From: Actinoallomurus purpureus
Lineage (GTDB): Bacteria > Actinomycetota > Actinomycetes > Streptosporangiales > Streptosporangiaceae
NCBI RefSeq assembly: GCF_024055795.1
Contig: NZ_JAMXMY010000006.1
Coordinates: 62,001-126,000, forward strand
Direction: 5' to 3'
DNA: 64,000 nucleotides
The position numbers and the translations under genes are program-made. How positions within the stretch are numbered: the first letter of the stretch is position 1; every line of letters starts with the position of its first letter. Below, in pieces: positions 24,509 to 31,700 of the stretch. The notes beneath the pieces are model-generated. The model saw only the letters and a program-made list of their open reading frames with translations. It ran no database searches and was not told the DNA's origin.

Positions 24509-25732
24509 TCAGTGTCTTCGGCGGCGGGTGAGGCGGAGGGCGGGTTTCTCGACGGCGTAGAAGCTGAGGGCCGCCGCCACCAGGGTCAGGGTGGTGATGA
24601 CGGGGAACGCGGTGAGAAAGCCGCCGGTGAAGGCGGCGTGGCCGGTGGCCTTGTACCAGGTGACGGAGACCGCGAGCTGCCAGAGGAAGACGCCGTAGGA
24701 GATCCGGCCCAGGAAGCGCATGACGCGGTTGCCGAGGATCCGGTCGACGCCGGAGTCGTCCGGCCCGGCGAGGGCGACCGGGGCGACGAAGAAGGCCGCG
24801 ACCAGGCCGTACAGCAGGACGCGCAGCTCCGACGTCCAGGTCGAGTCGAGGGTGACCAGGTCGGTGGGGCCGGTGAGCGGGGACGCCGCGACGCAGTAGA
24901 GGACCCCGGCGATGGCCCAGCAGGTCCCCCACGAGTGCGCGATCGTACGGCAGAACCGGAGCGGCGCCGCGGCGCCCGTACGGGCCCAGACCGTCACCAC
25001 GGACAGCGCCATGCCGATCGCGAACCAGGCGAAGTAGCGGGGCAGGAACACGCCGAGCTGGACGGACAGGCGGGGCGTGAACATGAAGATCGTGAAGACG
25101 CACGAGACCGCCGCGTACGCCGCGATGGCCCGGAGCAGGCGCCGGGCCCGCCGGTCCACGTCCTCGCCGCGCCGGCGGGCGTACCGGCCGAGGAGGGCGG
25201 CGGTGACGGGCAGCAGCGCGTACCAGGCGGCCTCGACCGTGAGGCTCCACATCTGGCCGAGCCCGGAGGGGCCCAGGTAGGTACCCCACCAGGGATGCGG
25301 GTCGTAGGTGTAGGTCAGCGTCAGCAGCTTCAGCCAGGTCCACGGGTCACGCGTGTGCTCCGTCAGGATGGTCGCCATCACGAAGCCGACGACGAGCCAG
25401 TACGCGGGCAGGATGCGGACGGCGCGCCGCCACAGGAAACGGCCCGTACGAGGGTGGCGGTGGCCGTCGAGCAGCAGTGCCGCGGCCCACGGGCGGTACA
25501 GCAGCAGGCCGGACAGGGTGAAGAAGACCGGGACGCCGATCCCGGCCCCGGACAGCAGCCAGGCCGTCAGGTCGCTCCTGAAGGTGTGGCCCGTGTCGGC
25601 GGCGATGTGGAAGAGGAGCACCGCGAGCGCGGCGACGGCTCGGACGCCGTCCAGGGCGTCCTGGTGGCCGGAGATCCTGGGCAGGTCGGCGGTCGGGCCC
25701 GGCGTCCGCTCGTCGGCGCGCGTCGTGGTCAT
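24509..25732 (-). CDS. Membrane acyltransferase family 3 (OafA/YrhL type)
   Basis: 407 residues with about ten hydrophobic segments. Family 3 hallmarks: LDGVRAVAALAVLLFHI (catalytic His), GVPVFFTLSGLLLYRPW, RRAVRILPAYW and, late, LGRISYGVFLWQL. It transfers acyl groups to carbohydrates at the membrane. The length equals that recalled for mycobacterial Rv0228, whose neighbours are homologous to the genes on either side. The stop of the upstream methyltransferase overlaps its ATG (ATGA), so the two are co-translated. Probable role: acyl decoration of an envelope glycan (inference). Confidence 0.88.
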   Translation of the reverse strand: MTTTRADERTPGPTADLPRISGHQDALDGVRAVAALAVLLFHIAADTGHTFRSDLTAWLLSGAGIGVPVFFTLSGLLLYRPWAAALLLDGHRHPRTGRFLWRRAVRILPAYWLVVGFVMATILTEHTRDPWTWLKLLTLTYTYDPHPWWGTYLGPSGLGQMWSLTVEAAWYALLPVTAALLGRYARRRGEDVDRRARRLLRAIAAYAAVSCVFTIFMFTPRLSVQLGVFLPRYFAWFAIGMALSVVTVWARTGAAAPLRFCRTIAHSWGTCWAIAGVLYCVAASPLTGPTDLVTLDSTWTSELRVLLYGLVAAFFVAPVALAGPDDSGVDRILGNRVMRFLGRISYGVFLWQLAVSVTWYKATGHAAFTGGFLTAFPVITTLTLVAAALSFYAVEKPALRLTRRRRH

Positions 25733-26466
25733 CGAACCTTGCGCAGCACCAGGAGGAGGTTCCAGGTGAGGAACTCCCGGACGCCGGGGACTCGGACCAC
25801 CGGAGCGGCCCAGCCGGGGAGGTAGCGCGGCGTCGCCGCCTCGATGGTGACGTCGTCTCGGCGGCGTGCCCAGGCGAGGGCGGCGCCGACCGACACGGGG
25901 TGGAGGGTCTGGCCGTACCGGTTCTTGGGCGGCCGGCCGTGCCGCAGCTCGTAGCGCCGGGCGGCCCGGTGTCCGCCGAGGTAGTGCCAGGGCGAGGTCT
26001 CGTGGCCGCCCCAGGGGGACAGCCAGTTGGTGAAGGCGAGGAAGACGACGCCGCCGGGGCGGACGACGCGGATCATCTCGTCACCCTTCCGCCACGGATC
26101 AGGAACGTGTTCCAGGACGTTGGAGGAGAGGCAGGCGTCGACGGAGCCGGAGGCGAGGGGCAGGCTCAGCGCCGTGCCGAGGACGGTGCCCGGAGGCGGC
26201 GGGCCGTGCAGGGTCGTCTCCCCGGCGTCGCATTCGATGCCGACGCACCGGGCGCCCGCGTCGCGCAGCGCGGCGGTGAAGAATCCGGGGCCGCTCCCGA
26301 CGTCCGCCACGATCGCGCCGTCCAGCGTGACGTACCGCGCGAGCTGGGCGATCGTGTCGGCGGCCAGCAGCCGGTAGAACCCCTCCGGGTCGGACTGCTC
26401 GTCGCGGAACGCGCGCAGCAGGCGTACCGAACGGGCGAGCGTCGCGCGGTGAGGGGCAGGCGGCAA
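25729..26466 (-). CDS. Class I SAM-dependent methyltransferase (Rv0224c-like)
   Basis: 245 residues. TTG start at 26466 with GGAGG at proper spacing. SAM motif I VADVGSGPGFFTAAL (about 53-67), acidic VGIECD, motif-IV region SVDACLSSNVLEHVPDPW, and MIRVVRPGGVVFLAF. C-terminal WHYLGGHRAARRYELRHG and KNRYGQTLHPV are typical of the Rv0224c-type envelope-associated methyltransferases. Divergent from the DUF3068 gene across 127 bases and coupled to the acyltransferase, the same trio as in mycobacteria. Confidence 0.87.
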   Translation of the reverse strand: MPPAPHRATLARSVRLLRAFRDEQSDPEGFYRLLAADTIAQLARYVTLDGAIVADVGSGPGFFTAALRDAGARCVGIECDAGETTLHGPPPPGTVLGTALSLPLASGSVDACLSSNVLEHVPDPWRKGDEMIRVVRPGGVVFLAFTNWLSPWGGHETSPWHYLGGHRAARRYELRHGRPPKNRYGQTLHPVSVGAALAWARRRDDVTIEAATPRYLPGWAAPVVRVPGVREFLTWNLLLVLRKVR

Positions 26467-26593
26467 GGAGACCTCCGGCGGAGTGAGGGTGCGATCCTAC
26501 GCCCCGGTAACGTACTCATCACGGCAGATCGCCCCAACCCCGCATCAACCCCACGGTCTTCTAGAATTCGGTTTCACTCGTGTGGAGGTCAAG

Positions 26594-27637
26594 GTGCGGC
26601 GTAACGTCGGATTGGTCCTGACCGGTACCGCGACGTTCTTCCTCGCGTTCGCCGCGCTGGTGCGCTTCTACGTCGCGGACCAGGTCATCGCCGCCCCCGC
26701 CAACTTCTTCCAGCAGACCACGCTGGAGGCGGCCGACGCCTCGTACCTGGACACCGCCACCCTGAAGATCCGCAAGGGCGCACACCTGCGGGCGGTCAAC
26801 ACCATCCGGGGCGACGTACGGGCGGCGAGCCGGAAGACCGCCGTCTGGGACTCCTTCACCTCCATCGAGGATCCGGCCACGAAGAAGAGCGTGGAGATCC
26901 AGCAGCAGCGCGCGGCCTTCGACCGCCGGACCGGCGCGCTCGAGAACGTCCAGGGCGCGTCGGTGGGCGGCGACACGAGCGTCCGGCAGTCCGGGGTCGG
27001 ACTGTTCTGGCCGATCGGCGTCGGAAAGCGCTCCTACCCGTACTTCGACCTGTCGACGAAGCGGACGTGGCCCGCGACGTTCGAGGGGGAGGAACGGATC
27101 CACGGCCTCAGGGCGTACCGCTTCGTCCAGCGCGTCCCCCCGACCGTGACGGAGTCGGTCAAGGGCGGTCTCCCCGCCTCGCTGCTGAAGGTGAAGAACC
27201 CCAAGCGCCTTCCGGGCTATGACAAGAAGACCGGGAACGTCGCCGTGGACCGTGTCTACGACGCGACCGTCACGATCTGGGTCGACCCGCGCACCGGCGG
27301 CCAGGTGAACCAGGAGCAGAAGGTCAGGACCGCGCTGCGTACCAGGGACGGGGTGGACCGGCTCGTCGCCGCCGACCTGGACCTGAAGATGGTCGACGCC
27401 GGCCAGAGGTCCCTCGTCGACCTCAACCGGAGCCAGGCGTTCAAGATCACGCTGCTGCGGACGGCCGGGCCCCTCGGCGGGGCGGGCCTCGGGCTCGTGC
27501 TGCTCGTCGTCGGCCTGGTGCTGGCCATCCCCGGGCGCCAGACGATCATCCCGCTGCCCGACCGCGCCGAGGGCGGCGGGAACACGACGAAGGCGGACGG
27601 CCTGAGCCAGGCCGCCCGCCCTCGTTCCGACGGCTGA
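26594..27637 (+). CDS. DUF3068 (PorA-like) membrane-anchored protein
   Basis: 347 residues from GTG 26594, GGAGG at 26584-26588; a -10-like TAGAAT lies at 26562. N-terminal membrane helix (about 3-23), a large extracytoplasmic beta-rich domain with YFDLSTKRTWPATFEGEE and VTIWVDPRTGGQVNQEQ, and a C-terminal helix (about 292-315) before a short basic/polar tail. This two-helix topology with an external domain is typical of DUF3068, whose M. tuberculosis member Rv0227c lies in the same gene neighbourhood. Function in envelope biogenesis is suspected but unproven. It ends exactly where the convergent M1 peptidase gene ends. Confidence 0.88.
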   Translation: MRRNVGLVLTGTATFFLAFAALVRFYVADQVIAAPANFFQQTTLEAADASYLDTATLKIRKGAHLRAVNTIRGDVRAASRKTAVWDSFTSIEDPATKKSVEIQQQRAAFDRRTGALENVQGASVGGDTSVRQSGVGLFWPIGVGKRSYPYFDLSTKRTWPATFEGEERIHGLRAYRFVQRVPPTVTESVKGGLPASLLKVKNPKRLPGYDKKTGNVAVDRVYDATVTIWVDPRTGGQVNQEQKVRTALRTRDGVDRLVAADLDLKMVDAGQRSLVDLNRSQAFKITLLRTAGPLGGAGLGLVLLVVGLVLAIPGRQTIIPLPDRAEGGGNTTKADGLSQAARPRSDG

Positions 27638-27647
27638 TCAGCCGTCG
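27628..27647. terminator. 20-bp perfect palindrome across two abutting stop codons
   Basis: CGACGGCTGA followed by its exact reverse complement. TGA (27635-27637) ends the DUF3068 gene and the complementary TCA (27638-27640) ends the M1 peptidase gene. Both proteins therefore end in Asp-Gly using the same codons. It may form a short bidirectional terminator hairpin. Confidence 0.6.
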
Positions 27648-29008
27648 ATGCGGTGCTGCGTCCAGAAGGACGTCAGGTCGGTGGAGGTCGCGGCCTGGGC
27701 CGCCGCCTTGAACTCGGCCGTCGTCGAGACGCCGTACCAGTGGGACTGCGCGTAGGAGCGCAGCAGGGTGGTCATCGCCGTCGTCCCGATCAGCCGGCGC
27801 AGGTCGTGGAGCGCGCACTTGCCGTAGGTGTACACCACGGTGCCGTACCGGCTGGAGTGCGCGTCCCAGTACGCCATCGAGTTGCTGATCTTCTCGGCGG
27901 AGGACGCCCAGGACACGTTGTTCCAGCAGCCCGAGCCGGTGATGCCCTGGTACACGTCGGTGGAGTAGTCGGCGAAGGCCTCGTCCAGCCACGGGTTGTT
28001 GTACTCGTCGTCGCCGACGATGCCGTACCACCACTGGTGCGCCAGCTCGTGCGCGAGCGCCGTCGAGCTGACCAGGTCGAGGATGAAGCCGGGGTACTCC
28101 ATGCCCCCGAACCAGAAGTTGTTGTCCAGGATGACGTCGACCTCGCCGTACGGGTAGGCGCCGAACCGCCCGCTGTGCGCGTCGATCGCCGACGTCGCCG
28201 TGTTCAGCATCGACTGCGCGGAACTCGAACTGATCGAGCTCACCCGGTAGACGTTGACCTTCACGCCATTGGGCGAGGTGCCGGAGATGACGCTGTACGG
28301 CCCGGCCCCCCACGCGAAGTCGCGGACCTTCGTCGCGGTCGCCGTGGTGACCGTACGGCCGGAGGAACCGGGCGTGTCCACGGACGTGCCGGTCGCCGGG
28401 ACGCTGATCGAGCTGGGGTGGTCGAGCGTGACCTTGAAGTCACTGGCGAGGCTGTAGAACGACTCGCCGTTGTTGGTGTATGGGTCGAGGTGCCAGCCCG
28501 CGCCGTCCCGGATGGCCAGGACTGGCAGGGCGTTGCCGATGAAGCTGTACGACCCGTCGTGCCCGAACCGGTCGGCCCCGCTCGGGACCGCGATGCTCAG
28601 GTCGAACCCGATCGACCCGCTCTGCCCCTGGCTCAGCGGGCTCGGCAGCGTGACCTTCAGCGCCGTGCAGCTCACCTCGAGTGAGCCGGCGGTGCCGCCG
28701 GTGACGTTCGACACCGTGATCGGCGTCTGCGGGCAGCTGCCGTGGTAGTTGTCCCACAGCCGCAGGTAGACCTCGGTGAGCGGGGTCGCCGAGGCGTTGG
28801 TGAAGCTCACGCTCTCGTGCCCGGTCCAGGTCGAACCGCTGCTGTTGCTGGTCAGGTTCACCGTGTACGACGGCGTCGCCGGCGTCCGTACGGTGTCGGC
28901 GGCCGCCCTGGCGACGGGGGCCGGGTGCGGGGCGGAGGCGTGGGCCGCGACCGCAGGGCTCAGCGCGGTCGCCGCCGAGGCGATGACCGCGATCAAAGTT
29001 TTCTTCAA
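27638..29008 (-). CDS. Secreted M1-family zinc aminopeptidase
   Basis: 456 residues. TTG start at 29008 with AGGAG upstream. A Sec signal peptide (MKKTLIAVIASAATALSPAV...) precedes an M1 N-terminal beta domain (YEVHLRL-like VYLRLWDNYHGSC) and the gluzincin core: FGGMEYPGFI (GAMEN equivalent, about residue 300), HELAHQWWYGIVGDDEYNNP (HExxH, about 318) and WLDEAFADYST (third ligand Glu). The C-terminal helical ERAP domain of larger M1 enzymes is absent. Secreted peptidase acting on peptides outside the cell. Separated from the upstream M4 gene by a strong hairpin. Confidence 0.92.
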   Translation of the reverse strand: MKKTLIAVIASAATALSPAVAAHASAPHPAPVARAAADTVRTPATPSYTVNLTSNSSGSTWTGHESVSFTNASATPLTEVYLRLWDNYHGSCPQTPITVSNVTGGTAGSLEVSCTALKVTLPSPLSQGQSGSIGFDLSIAVPSGADRFGHDGSYSFIGNALPVLAIRDGAGWHLDPYTNNGESFYSLASDFKVTLDHPSSISVPATGTSVDTPGSSGRTVTTATATKVRDFAWGAGPYSVISGTSPNGVKVNVYRVSSISSSSAQSMLNTATSAIDAHSGRFGAYPYGEVDVILDNNFWFGGMEYPGFILDLVSSTALAHELAHQWWYGIVGDDEYNNPWLDEAFADYSTDVYQGITGSGCWNNVSWASSAEKISNSMAYWDAHSSRYGTVVYTYGKCALHDLRRLIGTTAMTTLLRSYAQSHWYGVSTTAEFKAAAQAATSTDLTSFWTQHRIDG

Positions 29009-29030
29009 CTGAAACTCCTGGTGATGAAGA

Positions 29031-29059
29031 GGGCCCCACGCGATGAACGCGCGGGGCCC
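29031..29059. terminator. Hairpin between M4 and M1 peptidase genes
   Basis: GGGCCCC (29031-29037) pairs with GGGGCCC (29053-29059), with an inner CGCG/CGCG pairing after one mismatch and a 5-nt loop. It lies just after the M4 stop and before the M1 start, and would limit read-through. Confidence 0.65.
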
Positions 29060-29072
29060 CGATGGATCACGG

Positions 29073-31544
29073 TCAGGATGCGTTGATGGCGACGTCGTCG
29101 ATCACGAAGCTGGTCTGCAGGCCCGAGTCCTCGGTGCCGCTGAACGATAGCGTCACCGTCTGTCCTGCGTAGGACGACACGTCGAAGGTCTTCTGGACGT
29201 ATCCGGAGGCGGCGTTGACGTTGCTGTAGGTGGCGAGGGTGGTGGTGCCGGTCTTGACCGTGAGCTTGTCGTAGACGGTGCTGCCGGTCTCGCTGGTGTC
29301 GATGTGGAGCCAGAAGCTGAGTGAGGCCTTGCATCCGGCGGGGATGGTCACCGACTGGGTGGCGCTGTCGGTGTGGGTGGAGCCGTATCCGTCGAGCCAG
29401 GCGAGGTAGCTGCCGGTGTGGGCGGTCTCACCGCTGCCGCTGGCCGACACGACGCCGGAGGTCGTCGTCCAGGGTGTGGTGCCGCTCTCGAAGCCGCCGT
29501 TGGTGACCTTGTTGCCGGGCGAGGAGCACCCGCCGCCGACCGCGTTCACCGTCCACGTGAAGGTGGTGCTGCCGGTCAGGTTGGAGGTGTTCTTCGCCGT
29601 CACGGTGACCGAGGAGGTCCCGGCCGTGGTCGGCGTGCCGGAGATGGCGCCGGTGGAGGCGTTGATCGACAGACCGGCGGGCAGTCCCGTCGCGCTGTAG
29701 GTCAGCGTCTGGCCGTTCGGGTCCGTGGCCTGGATCTGCAGGCTCGCCGCCGTGCCGACCGTGCTCGTCTGGTTGCCCGGGTTGGTCACCGTCGGGGCGC
29801 CGGGCTGGCCGGGGCAGGTGCCGGGGACCGGGTCGCTGCCGGTGACGCTGACCGCCGCCCAGGCGGCGTCCACGGTGTTGTACTCGGTGCAGTGCGTGCC
29901 GTACAGGTCCGCCGCGGCCTTCAGCGAGTCGGTGCGCGCGTTGGCGTAGGTCTCGTTGCTGTTGGCGTACGACGCGAGTGCCTTGTACCAGATCTTGCCG
30001 GCCTTGTCGTTGCCGATGCCGGTGACCGTGGAGCTGTTGCACGTCGGGCTGTTGCCGTACCCGTGGTCGCCGCTGCCGACGGCCAGCAGGAAGAACCAGT
30101 GGGCCAGTGGGCCGAGCGAGTAGTGCGGGTCCAGCGAGCCGTTGCCGCTCGTGTAGCAGTTCGGCGAGGTGCCGTCGAGCGAGGGCTGGTACATGTAGCG
30201 CAGCGGCTTGTTGTCGCCGTTGATGTTGATCAGCTCGCCCATGGTGTAGTCAGGCGTGTCCTTGGCGTTGTTCGCGTAGAACTCGACCATGGTGCCGAAG
30301 ATGTCGCTGGTGCCCTCGTTCATGCCACCGGTCTCGCCGTTCTCACCCCAGTTGGTGAGCGCGCCGCTGACGCCGTGGCTCATCTCGTGGCCGGCGACGT
30401 CGATCTCGACGAGCGGCCGGGCGTTCCCCGAGCCGTCGCCGTACGTCATCTGGGTGCCGTCCCAGAAGGCGTTGACGTAGGCGCTCCCGTAGTGGGTGCG
30501 GGACGGCACACCCGCGCCGTTACCGAAGATGCCGCTACGGCCCTGGACGTTCTTGTAGTAGTCGAACGTCTCCGCCGCGCCGTAGTGCGCGTCGACGCCG
30601 GCCGAGGCCGCGTCGCTGTTCGTGCCGTTGCCGAACGTTCCGGTGGAGTTGCTGAAGGTCGTCCCGGTGCCGCTCGTCGCGTGGTTCAGGTTCGTGGTGT
30701 ACCCGTTGCCGTGCGAGGGGTCCTTCATCGTCCAGGTGCTGCCGGACTGGGTGAGGTCGATCGGCACCGTGCCGCTGTAGATCGAGTTCCCGGTGCCCGC
30801 GGTGAGGGTCGTCGCGCCGCCGTTCGGCGCGGCTTGGGCGCGCTCGGCGGCGCGCTGCTGGGCCGGCGACAGGAAGGTGTCGACCTCGTCCCGCTGGGTC
30901 ACCACCTTGCCCTTGACCGCGTCCACCAGCACGTGCAGGACGCTCGGCGTACGGTCGGCGCGCGTGCCGCGTACGACGGTCTCCCACACCAGCTGCGAGG
31001 ACCGGCCGGAGGACCACACGGCGAGGTGCGGCCTGCCGACCGCGGAGACCGTGCCCTTGAGCCGCCCGCGCGAGGTACGGGCCGCGTCGGCGGCGGCGAC
31101 GTGCGGGGTCGTGGAGACCGCGGCGGCGGGGGTGGCCGTGTTCAGTCCGCGGTAGGCCCCGCCGGCCTTGAGGTGCACGACGAGGTCGCCGCCGTAGACC
31201 GGCAGGCCGTGGAACGTCCGGTCGAACCGGACGTCGGCGGCGCCGTTCTTGGCCACGACGACCGTGCGCGGAGTGAAGGCGTCACCCGACTTCACGTGGG
31301 CGCTGCCCTTGTGCGCGGCGAGGGCCTTGCGGGCGTCGGCGATGGCCTGCTTACGGGTGCTGGGGGACGGGTTCGCCGTGAAGTCGTTCGGCGTGAACGC
31401 CGAATGTCCCGCCGGCTGTGGTTTGGCGGGGGCTTTGGCGGGAACTTGGGACGGGGCGGCGGCGGCGATGGGCGCCGTCAGCAGTCCGCCGGCGACGGCG
31501 AGGACGGCCGTGGCCGACACCGTCGCGATGCGTCGTTTGGACAT
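29073..31544 (-). CDS. Secreted M4 (thermolysin-like) metallopeptidase with Ig-like and C-terminal binding modules
   Basis: 823 residues from ATG 31544 (AAAGGA upstream). Signal peptide (ATVSATAVLAVAGGLLTAPI), FTP/PepSY propeptide (about 50-240), then the M4 catalytic domain: VEIDVAGHEMSHGVSGAL (HExxH near 386), GGMNEGTSDIFG (Glu near 410) and HYSLGPLAHWFFLLA. After the peptidase comes a putative Ig fold (LPAGLSINASTGAISGTP, about 590-655) and a C-terminal module starting NKVTNGGFESGTTPW (about 680-823) that resembles carbohydrate- or surface-binding beta-sandwiches. Downstream of the LAL regulator on the same strand, which may control it. Confidence 0.93.
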   Translation of the reverse strand: MSKRRIATVSATAVLAVAGGLLTAPIAAAAPSQVPAKAPAKPQPAGHSAFTPNDFTANPSPSTRKQAIADARKALAAHKGSAHVKSGDAFTPRTVVVAKNGAADVRFDRTFHGLPVYGGDLVVHLKAGGAYRGLNTATPAAAVSTTPHVAAADAARTSRGRLKGTVSAVGRPHLAVWSSGRSSQLVWETVVRGTRADRTPSVLHVLVDAVKGKVVTQRDEVDTFLSPAQQRAAERAQAAPNGGATTLTAGTGNSIYSGTVPIDLTQSGSTWTMKDPSHGNGYTTNLNHATSGTGTTFSNSTGTFGNGTNSDAASAGVDAHYGAAETFDYYKNVQGRSGIFGNGAGVPSRTHYGSAYVNAFWDGTQMTYGDGSGNARPLVEIDVAGHEMSHGVSGALTNWGENGETGGMNEGTSDIFGTMVEFYANNAKDTPDYTMGELININGDNKPLRYMYQPSLDGTSPNCYTSGNGSLDPHYSLGPLAHWFFLLAVGSGDHGYGNSPTCNSSTVTGIGNDKAGKIWYKALASYANSNETYANARTDSLKAAADLYGTHCTEYNTVDAAWAAVSVTGSDPVPGTCPGQPGAPTVTNPGNQTSTVGTAASLQIQATDPNGQTLTYSATGLPAGLSINASTGAISGTPTTAGTSSVTVTAKNTSNLTGSTTFTWTVNAVGGGCSSPGNKVTNGGFESGTTPWTTTSGVVSASGSGETAHTGSYLAWLDGYGSTHTDSATQSVTIPAGCKASLSFWLHIDTSETGSTVYDKLTVKTGTTTLATYSNVNAASGYVQKTFDVSSYAGQTVTLSFSGTEDSGLQTSFVIDDVAINAS

Positions 31545-31700
31545 GGGCGGAGGATCCTTTCGCCAAAGGGGGTGGGTCCGCGTCTTCGCGGGCAGGCGGA
31601 AGGGACAGGGGCGGGCCCTCCGGGGTCGGAGGACCTTGGGCAGAGTGTCCGTTTCCGATGGGACGCTGAAAAGCCCCTTCACGGAGCCGTAGGGAAATCC

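Noticed and set aside
26103-26114. GGAACGTGTTCC, resembling the KstR-like core
   Set aside because: It lies inside the methyltransferase coding sequence (the HVPD region) and breaks the flanking T of the pattern; probably chance.
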